In this document: piece by piece, positions 43,030-54,800 of the stretch
Layout of the letters: each line of letters opens with the position of its first letter
Numbering within the stretch: position 1 is the stretch's first letter
Source of the DNA: Monarcha castaneiventris obscurior
Lineage: Eukaryota > Chordata > Aves > Passeriformes > Monarchidae
NCBI GenBank assembly: GCA_026261815.1
Contig: JAMPIT010000292.1
Coordinates: 37,465 to 101,464 of the forward strand
Direction of reading: 5' to 3'
DNA: 64,000 nt
Made by a program: the position numbers and the translations under genes
Notes under the pieces: generated by a model
Databases searched by the model: none
What the model was told of the DNA's origin: nothing
Seen by the model: only the letters and a program-made list of their open reading frames with translations

Positions 43030-44448
43030 GAGCTCGGGGCGGGGCTGGGGGCGGGGCTGGGGGCGGGGCACACCTGGGCACACCTGGGCACACCTGGGAC
43101 CTCCAAAGAGACACACAGAAGCACCCAGGTGTGTCCCAGGTGTGCCCAAGAGCATCCAGGAGCATCCAGGTGAACTCTGGGCACCTCCAGGTGCCCCCAG
43201 GTGAATTTTGGGCACCTCCAGGTGTGTCCAGGTGAACTCTGGTCGCCTCCAGGTGCTCCCAGGTGTGCCCAAGAGCATCCAGGAGCATCCAGGTGTGCCC
43301 AAGCGAATTTTGGGCACCTCCAGGTGTATCCCAGGTGTGCCCAGGTGTATCCCAGACGCCTCCAGGTGAACTCTGGTCACCCCCAGGTGCCTCCAGGTGC
43401 TCCTAGGTGTGCCCAGGTGTGCCCAGGTGAATTTTGGGCACCTCCAGGCACCTCCAGGTGCATCCAGGTGAACTCTGGGCACCTCCAGGTGCCCCCGGGT
43501 GTGTCCAAGTGAACTCTGGGCAGCTCCAGGCACCTCCAGGTGTGCCCAGGTGAGCTCTGGTCGCCTCCAGGTGCACTCAGGTGCCTCCAGGTGAATTTTG
43601 GGCACCTGCAGGTGTGCCCAGGTGACCTCCAGGAGCACCCAGGCACCTCCAGGTGTATCCCAGGTGTGCCCAGGTGTGCCCAGACGCCTCCAGGTGCCTC
43701 CAGGTGAGCTCTGGTCGCCCCCAGGTGCATCCAGGTGCTCCCAGGTGTGCCCAGGTGCTCCCAGGTGACCTCCAGGAGCACTTAGGCACCTCCAGGTGTG
43801 CCCAGGTGCCCCCGGGTGTGTCCAAGTGAACTCTGGGCAGCTCCAGGTACCCAGGTGTGCCCAGGTGTATCCCAGACCTCCAGGTGCCTCCGGGTGTGCC
43901 CAGGTGTGCTCAGGTGACCTCCAGGGACTTAGGCACCTCCAGGTGTATCCCAGGTGTGCCTAGGTGTGCCCAGGTGTATCCCAGATGCTTCCAGGTGTGT
44001 CCCAGGTGTATCCAGGTGAACTCGGGCACCCCAGGTGCCCCCAGGTGTGCCCAGGTGTGTCCCAGACGCCTCCAGGTGCCTCCAGGTGAGCTCTGGGCAC
44101 TCCCAGGTGTGCCCAGGTGCTCCCAGGTGTGCCCAGGTGCCCCCAGGTGTGCCCAGGTGTGTCCCAGATGCTTCCAGGTGTGTCCCAGGTGCATCCAGGT
44201 GCCTCCAGGTGCTCGCACTCCCAGGTGTATCCCAGGTGTATCCAGGTGTATGTCCCAGGTGTACCCAGGTGTGTCCCAGGTGCCTCCAGGTGTACCCAGG
44301 TGTGCCCAGGTGTATCCCAGGTGTGCCCAGGTGTGTCCCAGACGCCCCCAGGTGCCTCCAGGTGGCTCTGGCATCCCAGGTGTGCCCAGGTGTATCCCAG
44401 GTGTGCCCAGGTGCTCCCAGGTGTGCCCAGGTGTGCCCGGGGCGGGGC
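43030..44448 (-). repeat. TMEM147 3' UTR: CCTCCAGGTG / CCCAGGTGTG array
   Basis: About 1.4 kb of CCAGGTGTGCCCAGGTGTAT and GGGCACCTCCAGGTGAACTC units, the CACACCTGGG family in sense orientation for TMEM147. No coding sequence is seen. Confidence 0.88.
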
Positions 44449-44569
44449 TCAGGGCGGGGGCAGCAGGGGCACCAGCAGCCGGAGCGCCCCCAGCCCCAGG
44501 GCGGCCGCCCCCAGCGCCCGCAGCCCCAGCGCCCCCCAGGCCCCGAGCCCCAGCGCCTGCCCCGCCCAC
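44449..44569 (-). CDS. TMEM147: TMEM147 exon 7 with stop
   Basis: [20 protein letters not shown] then [19 protein letters not shown] and TGA at 44449-44451. Hydrophobic last helix, low identity to mammals but correct phase and length. Confidence 0.85.
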
Positions 44570-47500
44570 CTGGGGGAGGAGACACAGAGGAAAGGGGGCG
44601 GGGCGTCAGCGGCCACGCCCACGGAGGCCACGCCCTGAATCGAAACTGCGCCGCCCTCACACCCAGTGAAGCCACGCCCACTTCAGGCCACGCCCAGGGG
44701 TTGTTGGACTCCGCCCAGTTTTCTGAGAGGCCCCTCCCCCAAATTTCCAGGCTCCGCCCACTTTTATGAGACCCCTCCCCCAATTCCCAGGCTCCACCCA
44801 CTTTTCTAGAGATCCCCCAAATTCCCAGGCCCCGCCCACTTTTCCCAGAGGCCCCTCCCCCAAATCCACAGGCCACGCCCCTTTTCCCCCAGAGACCCCT
44901 CCCCCAATTCCCAGACCACGCCCACTTTTTAAAAAACTCCTCCCCCAAATTTCTAAGCCCTGCCCCCTTTTCCTCAGAGACCCCTCCCCCAATTCCCAGG
45001 CTCTGCCTCCGTTCCCCTCCCCCACTTCACTCCCCCCCAGCCCCTCCCCCCACCCCCAAGGCCCCTCTCCAATTCCCCTCCCCCACCATTCCCAGCCCCT
45101 CCCCCACCCCCAGGACCCCGCCCCCCTCTCATCCCCCAGCCCCTCCCCCACTTCAGGACCCCTCTCCAATTCCCCTCCCCCACCCCCAGGACCCCGCCCC
45201 TCCCCCATACCCGGTCAGGAACCCCTCGTAGGCCGCCGCCGCCAGGAGCCCCCCCAGGGGCAGCCGCAGGGGTGGGGGGAGGTCGTGGCGCCCCGAGGCC
45301 CAGAGGAGAGCGGCCGCCGCCACGTGGCGCACCTGGAACACCAGTATGGACCAGTATAAACCAGTACGGACCAGTATGGACCAGTATGGACCAGTATGGA
45401 CCAGTATAAATCAGCATAAATCAGTATGAACCAGTATGAACCAGTACAGACCAGTATAAACCGGTTAACTCCAGTATGGACCCACTGGGAACCTCCCAGT
45501 GCCATCCCAGTGCAAACCAGTTACACACCAGTTACACACCAGTGACCCCCAGTACAAACCAGTCCCCTCCCAGTCCCTCCCAGTCCCCTCCCAGTGCCTC
45601 CCAGTTTGTTCCAGTCCCTCCCAGTGACCCCAAATGCTCTCCCAGTCCCTCCCAGTCCCCCCCAGTTTATTCCCAGTTCCTCCCAGTCCCCTCCCAGTCC
45701 CTCCCAGTGCCTCCCAGTCCCCTCCCAGTCCCTCCCAGTGACCCCAATCCCCTCCCAGTCCCCTCCCAGTTTATCCCAGTCCCCTCCCAGTGCCTCCCAG
45801 TCCCTCCCAGTTCATCCCAGTCCCTCCCAGTCCCCCCAAATCCCCTCCCAGTCCATCCCAGTCCCTCCCAGTCCCCCCCAGTTTGTTCCCAGTGCCTCCC
45901 AGTGCCTCCCAGTGCTCCCAGTTCCCCCAGTCTCACCAGGCTGATGTTGGAGTCCAGCCCCATCTGCAGGTGCCTCCAATCGAACTCCACCCCCCGCGCC
46001 CCCACCCAGAGCGGGACGCACCTGGGGAGCCAAAATCGCCACAATTCGCCCCAAAATCGCCACAAATCCCCAAAATTCACCCCAAAATCGCCACAATTCG
46101 CCCCAAAATCGCCACAATTCACCCCAAAATTGCCACAATTCGCCCCAAATTCACCCCAAAATCGCCACAATTCACCCCAAAATTGCCACAATTCGCCCCA
46201 AAATCGCTACAAATCCCCAAAATTCACCCCAAAATCGCCACAATTCACCCCAAATTCACCCCAAAATCGCCACAATTCACCCCAACATCGCCACAATTCA
46301 CCCCAACATCGCCAGAATTACCCAAAATGCCCCGGATTCACCCCAAAATCGCCACAATTCACCCCAAAATCACCACAAATCAAAAAAATCCCAAAAAACA
46401 CCCCAAAAATGTCCCCAAAAAAAAAAAAAAAAATCCCAAAAAATTCCCAAAGTTTCCCAAAATTCCTGGAATTCCCACCTGTCCCAAAGCCCTCCAAATT
46501 GTCTTTTTACACCAAAAAACCCCCAAAAATTGCATTAAAAATCCCAAAAAATTTATTAAAAAATCCCAAAAATTCCCAAAAAATTCCCAAAAAATTCCCA
46601 CAATTTCCAGAATTCTCCCCTGTTCTGAACCCCCCCCAAATTCACTTTTTCCCCCCCAAACCCTTCAAAAATTCCGCAAAAATCCACAAAAAATCGCCAA
46701 AAATTCGAAAAAAATTAAAAAAAAAAATCCCTAAAAATTCCCAAGAATTCCCAAAATTTTGGGAATTTCCACCTGGTCCAAAGTCCCCAAACTCCCCCCG
46801 AACACCCCGAAGATTCGCCAAAAAATCCATAAAAAATTCAAAAAAAATCCTAAAAAATTGAAAAAAAATCCTTAAAAATCCCAAAAAATTCCCAAAAATT
46901 CCCCAAAAATTCCCAAATTGCCTGGAATTCCCTTAAATTTCCCACCTGGCCGTGAGCAGCTCGGCGCTGGCCCAGCCCAGGGCGGCCACGAGGATCCGCA
47001 GCTCGCCCCTGCCCCCGCCCCGGCCCAGGGCCCTCAGAAATGGCCCAAAATCCCCCAAAAATCCATAAAAAATGGGAAAAAAAATCCCCAAAAATTCCCA
47101 AAAAAATCCCAAAAGTTTCCCAAAAATTTCCCAAAGTTCCTGGAATTCCCACCTGTCCCGAACACCTCCAAAATTCTCTTTTATCACCAAAAACCTCTCA
47201 AAAGTTGCGTAAAAAATCCATAAAAAGTCCCAAAAAAATAATAAAAAAATTTTTTTAAAATCCCATAAATTCCCAAAAAATTCCCAAGAATTTCCCACAA
47301 ATTTTGGGAATTTCCACTTATCCCAACCCCTCCCAACTCCCCCAAACTCCCCAAAAACTCCCCAAAAACTCCCCAAAAAAAACGCTAAAAAATTCAAAAA
47401 AAATCCGAAAAAATTCGAAAAAAATCCCAGAAAATTCCCAAAAAATTCCTAAAATTTCCCCAAACCTCCCCAAAAATTCCCGAATTTCCCCCAAACTTTG

Positions 47501-50500
47501 GGAATTCCCACCTGGCCGTGAGCAGCTCGGCGCTGGCCCAGCCCAGGGCGGCCACGAGGATCCGCAGCTCGCCCCTGCCCCCGCCCCGGCCCAGGGCCAG
47601 CTGCAGCCCCCCCAAATCGGCCGCGTCCACCGTGGCCCTGAGGAATTCCTGGGGCAAAAAACGGGAATTTTGGGAAAAATTGGGGGGTTTGGGGGGGATT
47701 GGGAAAATCTGGGGGGGAACGGGGGAGATTTGGGGAGGAAAAACGGGGATTTGAGAGGGTTTGGGGGGATTTGGGGGGATTTGGAGGGGAAAAAAGGGGA
47801 ATTTTGGGGGGGATTTTGGGAAGATTTGGGGGATTTTGGGGGATTTTGGGGGAAAAAAGGGGGATTTGGGGAGGGTTGGGGGGATTTAAAAGGGCATTTA
47901 AAGGAGATTTGGGGGAAAAAAATGGGGAATTTTGGGAGGATTTGGGGAAAAAAAGGGGGGAAAAAGGGGGATTTTGAGGGGATTTGGGGGGGATTTGGAG
48001 GAAAAAAAGGGGATTTTGGGGAAGTTTGGGGGGGATTTGGGGGAAAAAACGGGGGTTTTGGGAAAAATGGGAGTTTGGGGGGGACTGGGGGGAGAAATGG
48101 GGGAGATTTGGGGGATTTAAAGGGGAAAAAGGAGAATTTTGGGGGAGAAAAAAGGGGAATTTTGGAGGATTTGGGGGAGAGAGAAAAGGGGATTTTGGGG
48201 AAGTTTGGGGGGATTTAGGGGAAAAAAGGGGAATTTGGGGATTGAGGGGATTGAAGGGGATTTTGGGGGAATTTTGGGGGATTTTGGGGGGGATTTGGGG
48301 GCATTTGGGGGGGATTTAAGGGGGATTTTGGGGGGAAAAAGGGGAATTTGGGGATTGAGGGGTTTTAGGGAATTTTGGGGTGAATTTGGGGGATTTTGGG
48401 GGAGATTTAAGAGGAATTTAGGGAGAAGAAAGGGGAATTTGGGGAGAAAAAAGGGGAATTTAGGGGATTATGGGGAATTTTGGGGGGAATTCGGGGATTT
48501 TTGGGGGGGGATTTAAGGGGAATTTGGGGATTGCGGGGGATTTTTGGGGTGAATTTGGGGGATTTTGGGTCGACTCAGGTGTGGGGTGGTGGGGAAAAAA
48601 GTGGCCAAAAACAGCATTTGGGGGGGGGGGAGGGGAGAGGTGAGGGATTTGGGGTGAATTTGGGGGGTTTTGGGGGGATTTGGGGGGATTTTGGGGGGTT
48701 TTGGGTGGATTTTGGGGGATTTGGGGTGAATTTTGGGGGATTTTGGGGTTCTGTGAATTTGGGGTGGGAATTTTGGGTGAATTTTGGGTGATTTTGGGTG
48801 AATTTCAGGTGGTTTTGGGTGAATTTTGGGGGATTTTGGGTGAATTTTGGGGGATTTTGGGTGAATTTTGGGGGGTTTTGGGCGAATTTTGGGGCATTTT
48901 GGGTGATTTCTGCCCCGCTTGCCAGCTGAATTTTGGGTGATTTCAGGTGAATTTTGGGTGAATTTTGGGGGGTTTTGGGTGAATTTTGGGGTCTCTCAGT
49001 TGGAATTTGGGGTCTCCAAGGGGATTTTGGGTGGTTTCAGGTGAATTTTGGGTGAATTTTGGACGATTTTGGGTGAATTTCGGGTGGTTTTGCCCCAGTT
49101 GGAATTTGGGTGAATTCTGGGGGATTTTGGGTGATTTTGCAGGTGAATTTTGGGGGGGTTTGGGTGAATTTTGGGGGGTTTTGGGTGAATTTTGAAGCTT
49201 CCAGGTGGATTTTGGGCCAGGTGGATTTTGGGTGGCTTCAAGTGAATTTTGGGTCATTTTGGGTCCCCCAGGTGAATTTCGGGGCTCCCATTGGATTTTG
49301 GGTGAATTTCAGGCGATTTCGGGTGAATTTTGGGTGATTTTGGGTGATTTTTAGCCCACCTTGCCCAGTTGGGTTTTGGGTGATTTCAGGTGAATTTTGG
49401 GTGAATTTTGGGTGAATTTCAGCTGAATTTTGGGTGAATTTCAGGTGAATTTTGGGTGAATTTTGGGGGATTTTGGGTGAATTTTTGGCCACTTTGCCGT
49501 TGAATTTTGGGTGATTTCAGCTGAATTTCAGGTGAATTTTGGGTGAATTTCAGCTGATTTTGGCTGATTTTTCCGCATTGCCCAGCTGAATTTTGGGTGA
49601 ATTTCAGGTGAATTTCGGGTGAATTTTGGGCCAATTTTGGGTGAATTTCAGGTGAATTTCAGCTGAATTTGGGCTGATTTTGGGTGAATTTTGGGGAATT
49701 TGAGCTGAATTTTGGGTGAATTTCAGGTGAATTTTGGGGGATTTTGGGTGGTTTTGGGGTTTTTTGGTGAATTTTGGGTGATTTCAGGTGAATTTCAGGT
49801 GAATTTTGGGTGAATTTTGGGTGAATTTTGGGTGAATTTTGGGTGAATTTCAGGTGAATTTCGGGTGAATTTTGGGTGAATTTCGGGTGAATTTTGGGGG
49901 ATTTTGGGCGGATTTTGGGCGGATTTTGGGGATTTTGGGTTTTACCTTGCCCAGCTGCACCAGGACGTAGGTGGCTCCGGCCTGGACGCAGCGCCAGAAA
50001 GCGCAGTACTCGGACCTGCCCAGTACGGACCAGTACGGACCAGTTTGGGCCAGTTTGGGCCAGTTTGGGCCAGTATGGGCCAGTTTGGGCCAGTTTGGAC
50101 CAGTTTGGACCAGTTTGGGCCAGTTTGGACCCAGTTTGGACCAGTTTGGGCCAGTTTGGCCCAGTTTGGACCCAGTTTGGACCAGTTTGGACCCAGTTTG
50201 GACCAGTTTGGACCCAGTTTGGACCAGTTTGGACCCAGTATGGGCCAGTTTGGGCCAGTTTGGACCAGTTTGGACCCAGTTTGGACCAGTTTGGACCCAG
50301 TATGGGCCAGTATGGGCCAGTTTGGGCCAGTATGGGCCAGTTTGGACCCAGTTTGGGCCAGTTTGGACCCAGTTTGGGCCAGTTTGGACCCAGTTTGGAC
50401 TAGTTTGGACCCAGTATGGGCCAGTATGGGCCAGTTTGGACCCAGTTTGGACCAGTTTGGGCCAGTTTGGACCCAGTATGGACCCAGTTTGGACCAGTTA

Positions 50501-51090
50501 AATCCATCCCAATCCCTTCCCAGTTTATCCCAGTTTGTGCCAGTCCCATCCCAGTTGCTCCCAGTTCATCCCAATTCTCTCCCAGTCCCTCCCAGTTCAT
50601 CCCAGTCCCTCCCAGTGCCCCTAAATCCCCTCCCAGTCCCTCCCAGTTAGTCCCAGTTCCTTCCCAGTCCTCTCCAGTCCCTCCCAGTCCCCTCCCAGTA
50701 CAAACCAGTAACCCCCAACCCATTTCTAACCTTTTTTTAACCCATTTTTCCCCCTCAAACCCCTCCCAGTCCCTCCCAGTTTAGCCCAGTGCCCCCCAAT
50801 CCCCTCCCAGTCCCTCCCAGTGCAAACCAGTAACCCCCAATCCCCTTTTTAACCCATTTTTCCCCATTTTCCCCCCATTTTTTACTCTTTTTTCGCCCTT
50901 TTTTCCCCCTTTAACCCCTCCCAGTCCCTCCCAGTTTAGCCCAGTGACCCCAAACCCCCTCCCGGTCCCTCCCAGTCCCCCCCAGTTCATCCCAGTTTGT
51001 CCCAGTCCCTCACAGGCCGCTGCACTTGTAGGTGATGAAATAAGGGAAATAAGCGAGCGCGAAGCAGTTGCCGAAGTGGAACAGCGTCAT
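44449..51090 (-). CDS. TMEM147: TMEM147, ER membrane protein (exon 3 apparently lost)
   Basis: Small multi-pass ER protein of the Nicalin-NOMO-TMEM147 (BOS) complex, which joins the Sec61 multipass translocon. The start [20 protein letters not shown] is near-identical to the vertebrate protein; [27 protein letters not shown] and [13 protein letters not shown] also match. The C-terminal third is Ala/Leu/Gly-rich and diverged. Six exons (77, 70, 137, 85, 122, 121 nt) join in phase to 203 aa. The expected 60-nt exon 3 ([20 protein letters not shown] in mammals) is seen only as a relic at 48588-48617 with no AG acceptor. Because that exon has phase 0 at both ends, skipping it keeps the frame but removes part of a membrane segment. 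Assembly error is possible. Confidence 0.9.
44570..45210 (-). repeat. TMEM147 intron 6: CCCCTCCCCCAATTCCCAGG array
   Basis: CCACGCCCACTTTT and CCCCTCCCCCAATTCCCAGG units. No exon is seen. Confidence 0.85.
45211..45332 (-). CDS. TMEM147: TMEM147 exon 6
   Basis: [20 protein letters not shown] then [20 protein letters not shown] plus two bases. Acceptor GTTCCAG, donor GTATGG. Diverged but matches the family in position, length and the R(Y/H)DL motif. Confidence 0.88.
45333..45936 (-). repeat. TMEM147 intron 5: GACCAGTATG then CCCAGTCCCT array
   Basis: ACCAGTATGGACCAGTATAA units to ~45480, then CCTCCCAGTCCCTCCCAGTG units. The sense strand is AGGGACTGGG, as in ATP4A introns 2, 9 and 10. Confidence 0.9.
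45937..46021 (-). CDS. TMEM147: TMEM147 exon 5
   Basis: [20 protein letters not shown] then GLDSNISL. Acceptor CTCCCCAG, donor GTGAGA. Highly conserved loop and helix. Confidence 0.96.
46022..47511 (-). repeat. TMEM147 intron 4: CCCCAAAATCGCCACAATTC and A/C-rich arrays
   Basis: Positions ~46030-46380 hold 20-bp CCAAAATCGCCACAATTCAC units, then degenerate CCCAAAAAATTCCC repeats. The partial exon 4 copy lies at 46946-47033. Confidence 0.88.
46946..47033 (-). pseudogene. Partial duplicate of TMEM147 exon 4
   Basis: Copies the last ~88 nt of exon 4 ([18 protein letters not shown] to LLTA) with its donor, ~566 bp downstream. An AG precedes it in CTGAGGGCC, but no good pyrimidine tract. In-frame use is unproven. 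Confidence 0.88.
47512..47648 (-). CDS. TMEM147: TMEM147 exon 4
   Basis: [20 protein letters not shown] then [20 protein letters not shown] plus two bases. Acceptor TGCCCCAG, donor GTGGGA. Phase 0 start allows a direct join to exon 2. Confidence 0.95.
47649..49945 (-). repeat. TMEM147 intron 2-3: GGGGGATTTGGGG and TGAATTTTGGG arrays
   Basis: GGGGGATTTTGGGGGAAAAA units to ~48540 and TTTTGGGTGAATTTTGGGTG units from ~48650. The exon 3 relic lies between. Fragments resembling the exon 2 end (TTGCCCAGCTG) occur near 48915, 49090, 49360, 49495 and 49575. Confidence 0.88.
48588..48617 (-). pseudogene. TMEM147: TMEM147 exon 3 relic
   Basis: The minus strand encodes [10 protein letters not shown], identical to the first ten residues of the expected exon. 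A C-tract precedes it, but the splice dinucleotide reads AA, not AG. After ten codons the WEGGIYDFIG part is missing and the frame runs into repeats without a usable in-phase donor. Confidence 0.7.
49946..50015 (-). CDS. TMEM147: TMEM147 exon 2
   Basis: [20 protein letters not shown] then LGK, following the split Leu. Acceptor TGGGCAG, donor GTAAAA. Fragments of its donor edge are scattered in the intron 2 repeats. Confidence 0.95.
50016..51013 (-). repeat. TMEM147 intron 1: GGACCAGTTT and CCCAGTCCCT arrays
   Basis: 10-11 bp CCAGTTTGGACCCAGTTTGG units to ~50490, then CCTCCCAGTCCCTCCCAGTT units. No exon is seen. Confidence 0.9.
51014..51090 (-). CDS. TMEM147: TMEM147 exon 1
   Basis: [20 protein letters not shown] then YKCSG plus two bases. 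ATG complement at 51088-51090, donor GTGAGG. First membrane segment. Confidence 0.97.
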
Positions 51091-51604
51091 GGCGGCGCCG
51101 CCGGGGGCCGGGCCCTTCCCGGCAGCGATTTCCGAGCGCTTCCCGCCCAAATTTTGGGGCAAATTCGGGAATTTTTGGGGTTTTTCTGAAGGGGGGGGGG
51201 CGGCTCGGGCCTGGCGCCCGCGGGGGCTGATGGGAAGGGGCGAAACCACGCCCACTTCCGCCGCTACTTCCGGCGGCGCTTCCGCGTTGCTGGCGCGGCC
51301 AATCAGAGCGAGGCCACGCCCACGGTGGGCGGGGTCAAGGGTGTGGCCCCCCAAAATTCCTCAAAATCCCTCAAAATCCCTCAAAATCCACCCAAAATCC
51401 CCCCAAAATCCGCTCAAAATGCCCCAAAATCCCTCAAAATTCATCAAAATCCCCCCAAATCCCCCAAAATGCCTCAAAAATCCCCTCAAAATCCACCCAA
51501 AATCCCCCCAAATCCCTCAAAATCACCCCAAAATCCCCCCGCCCTCCCCAGTGACGTCACGGGCGGGTCAATGACGTCATCCACTCCCATTTTCTCTAAA
51601 ATCC
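51091..51604 (-). promoter_or_regulatory. TMEM147 promoter and LSR-TMEM147 spacer
   Basis: CpG-rich upstream sequence with ACTTCCG (ETS-type) at 51254 and 51266, a CCAAT box at 51299, and CCACGCCC boxes. No TATA box. From ~51350 to 51550 CCCCAAAATCCCTC repeats. Confidence 0.6.
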
Positions 51605-51610
51605 TTTATT
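51605..51610 (-). terminator. LSR polyadenylation signal AATAAA
   Basis: TTTATT on plus is AATAAA on the LSR sense strand, 233 nt downstream of the LSR stop. Confidence 0.78.
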
Positions 51611-51842
51611 TGACCCCAAATTTCAGGGGGGGGGGAGGGGAGGAGGGGGAGCGACCCCTCCCCAATTCGTAAAAAAAACAAGGCACCAAAAAGCCCCGAA
51701 ATGACCCCAAAATCCAACGGAGCTGAGGGGGAAAAATCCCCAGATTTGGGGGGGATCCCAAAATTTTGGGTGGAAATCCCGGAATTTTGGGAAAATGCCG
51801 GAATTTGGGGTGTTTTTTGTGGTTTTTGGGGAGGGGTCCCGC

Positions 51843-51878
51843 TCACACCACGAGGCTCTCGCGGCTCAGGGCATCCTT
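51843..51878 (-). CDS. LSR: LSR exon 10 with stop
   Basis: [11 protein letters not shown] then TGA at 51843-51845. Identical to the mammalian C-terminus over LSRESLVV. Acceptor CCCCCCAG. Confidence 0.95.
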   Translation of the reverse strand, partial: KDALSRESLVV

Positions 51879-54800
51879 CTGGGGGGGGAGGGGGGAAAAA
51901 AGGGGTGAGACCCCTCCCCAAATTACCCGGGACCCCCAAAATCCACCAAAATTCCACCCAAAATCCCTTAAAAATCCACCCAAAATCCCTCAACATCCCC
52001 TCAAAAACCCTCAAAATCCCCCCAAAATCCCTCAAATCCCCCTCAGGACCCCCCAAATCCTCCCCAAATTACCCGGGACCCCCAAAATCCCTCAAAATCT
52101 CCCCAAAATCCCCCCCAAAACCCCAAAACCCTCCAGGACCCCCCAAAATCCTCCCCAGGACCCCCAAAATCCCTCAAAATCCCCCCAAAATCCCCCAGGG
52201 ACCCCAAAATCCCACCCAAGACCCCCCAGGACCCCCCAAATCCTCCCCAAATTACCCGAGAACCCCAAAATCCCTCAAAATTCCCCCAAAATGCCCCAGG
52301 GACCCCCCAAAATCCCCAAACCCCAAATCCCCCCCATGACCCCCCAAAACCCACCCAGGACCCCCAAAATCCCTCAAATCCCCAAAACCCCACCCAGGGA
52401 CCCCCAAATTCCCCCAGGGACCCCCAATTCCCCCCAAAACCCCCAAAATCCCCCCCAGACCCCCCCCAGGACCCCAAAACCCACCTGGGACCCCCAAAAT
52501 CCCCCCCAAAATCCCCCAAAATTCCCCCAAAATCCCCCCCAAGACACCCCAAATCCCTCCCAGGACCCCCCAAAATCCCCCAGGGATCCCCCAAAATTCC
52601 CCCCAGACCCCCCAAAATCCCACCCAAAACCCCAAAATCTCCCCGGGACCCCAAAATCGCTCAAAATCCCCCCAAAATCCCCCCAAATCCTCCTCAGGTC
52701 CCCCCAAAATCCCTCAAAATCCCCCAAATCCCCCCCAAATCCCCAAAATCCCCCCAAAATCCCCCCAAAATCCCCCTCCCCTCCCCTCCCCCCCTCACCT
52801 TGCGCAGCCTCCGGGGGGCTCCGGGGGGGCTCCGAATTGGGGGAGGGGTCTCCTTTCCCCTCCCCCCCTCCCCCAAATCATCCCGGGAGCGGCTGCGGGT
52901 GGGGGGAGGGGCAGGGGGCGGCCACCCCTCCCCCCCCCTCCCCAAAATTTCGGCCGAGCCCCAGCGACCCCCGGGGGGGGTGGGGGAGGGGCTGGGGGGT
53001 CTCCGGGGTGGGGGAGGGGCGGGGCTCCAGGGGGCCTCGTGCAGGGAGCTGATGTCGCTGGGGGAGGGGCCTGGAATTTGGGGAGGGGGGAGGGGGTTAA
53101 TGGGGGGGGGATGGGGGAGGGGCGAGACCCCGCCCCAAATTTTTATGGGGGGGGGAGGGGGGGGAAAAATGGGGGAGGGGCTTGGAAAATGGGGGAGGCG
53201 TGGGAAAAATGGCGGGAAAAAATGGGGGAGGGGCTTAGAAAATGGCGGGGGAAATGGGGGAGGGGTTTAGAAAATGGGGGAGGGGCTTAAGAAATGGCGG
53301 GGAAATGGGGGAGGGGCTTGAGAAATGGGGAGGGGCTTAGAAAATGAGGGAGGGGCTTGGGAAATGGCGGAGAAATGGGGGAGGGGCTTGGAAAAGGGGG
53401 GAGGGGCTTGGAATTTGGGGAGGGGGGAGGGGGTTAATGGGGGGGAGGGGCGAGACCCCGCCCCAAATTTTTATAGGGGGGGGGAGGGGGGAAAAAATGG
53501 GGGAGGGGCGGGAAAAATGGGGGAGGGGGAGGGGTGGGAAAATGGGGGGGGGGGTCCTGAAATTTGGGGAGGGAGGTGGGGGAAAATGGGGGGGAGGGGC
53601 GAGACCCCGCCCCAAATTTCTGAGAGGGGGGGAGGGGTGGGAAAATGGGGGAGGGGTGGGAAAAATGGCGGGAAAAATGGGGGAGGGGCTTGAAAAATGG
53701 CGGGAAAAATGGGGGAGGGGCTTGAAAAATGGCGGGAAAAATGGGGGAGGGGCTTGCGGGAAAATGGGGAGGGGCTTAGAAAATGGGGGAGGGGCTCGGA
53801 AAATGGCGGGAAAAATGGGGGCGGGGTGGGAAAAGTTTGGGAAAAAAATGGGGGAAGTGAGGGGAAAATGGGAAAAATGGGGGAGGGGTGAATTGGGGGA
53901 GGGGCTTGGAAAATGGGGGAGGGGGAGGTCCAACCCCCCCCCCCACCCCTCCCCCACCCCCCCAGACTCACCTCTCCCCTCCCCCCCCCAACTCGGGGGT
54001 CTCGGGGGGGGGTCCCAGGGCCCCAATTCCTGCTCCAGGTACCGCAGGACGCTGGGGGGGGGAGGGGCTGGGGGGGGGGAGGGGCGTTGGGGAGGGGGGA
54101 GGGGAACGGGGAAGCTCCGCCCCCTTCCCCTCCCCCCCCCTCAGGTAAAAACCCCCCCAGTTTGGGGTTCCCAGTATGGACCAGGATGGACCCAGTCCCT
54201 CCCAGTCCCTCCCAGTCCCTCCCAGTTTGTCCCAGTCCCTCCCAGTACAAACCAGTCCCCCAATCCCATTTTAACTCTTTTTTTGTTCTTTTTTCCCCAT
54301 TTTTCCCCTTTTTAACCCCCCCAGTCCCTCCCACTCCCTCCCAGTCCTTCCCAGTCCCTCCCAGTTCCCTCCCAGTGCCTCCCAGTGCCTCCCAGTCCCT
54401 CCCAGTCCCTCCCAGTCCCTCCCAGTCCCCCCCCAGTCCCTCCCAGTACAAACCAGTCCCCCAATCCCATTTTAACTCTTTTTTTCTCCTTTTTTCCCCA
54501 TTTTTCCCCTTTTAACCCCCCCAATCCCCCCCCAGTCCCTCCCAGTTCCCTCCCAGTCCCTCCCAGTGCCTCCCAGTTTATCCCAGTCCCCCCCAATCCC
54601 CTCCCAGTCCCTCCCAGTCCCTCCCAGTCCCTCCCAGTCCCTCCCAGTCCCTCCCAGTTCCCTCACCGGGGCTCTCGCCCTCCCTCAGCAGCGGCGCCTG
54701 CGAGCTCTGGCTGCTCCCTGGGGGTGGGGGAGGGGCTCAGGTGAGGCCTCACCTGGGGGTGGGGGAGGGGAAGGAGACCCCGCCCCCGGCCCCTCCCCCC

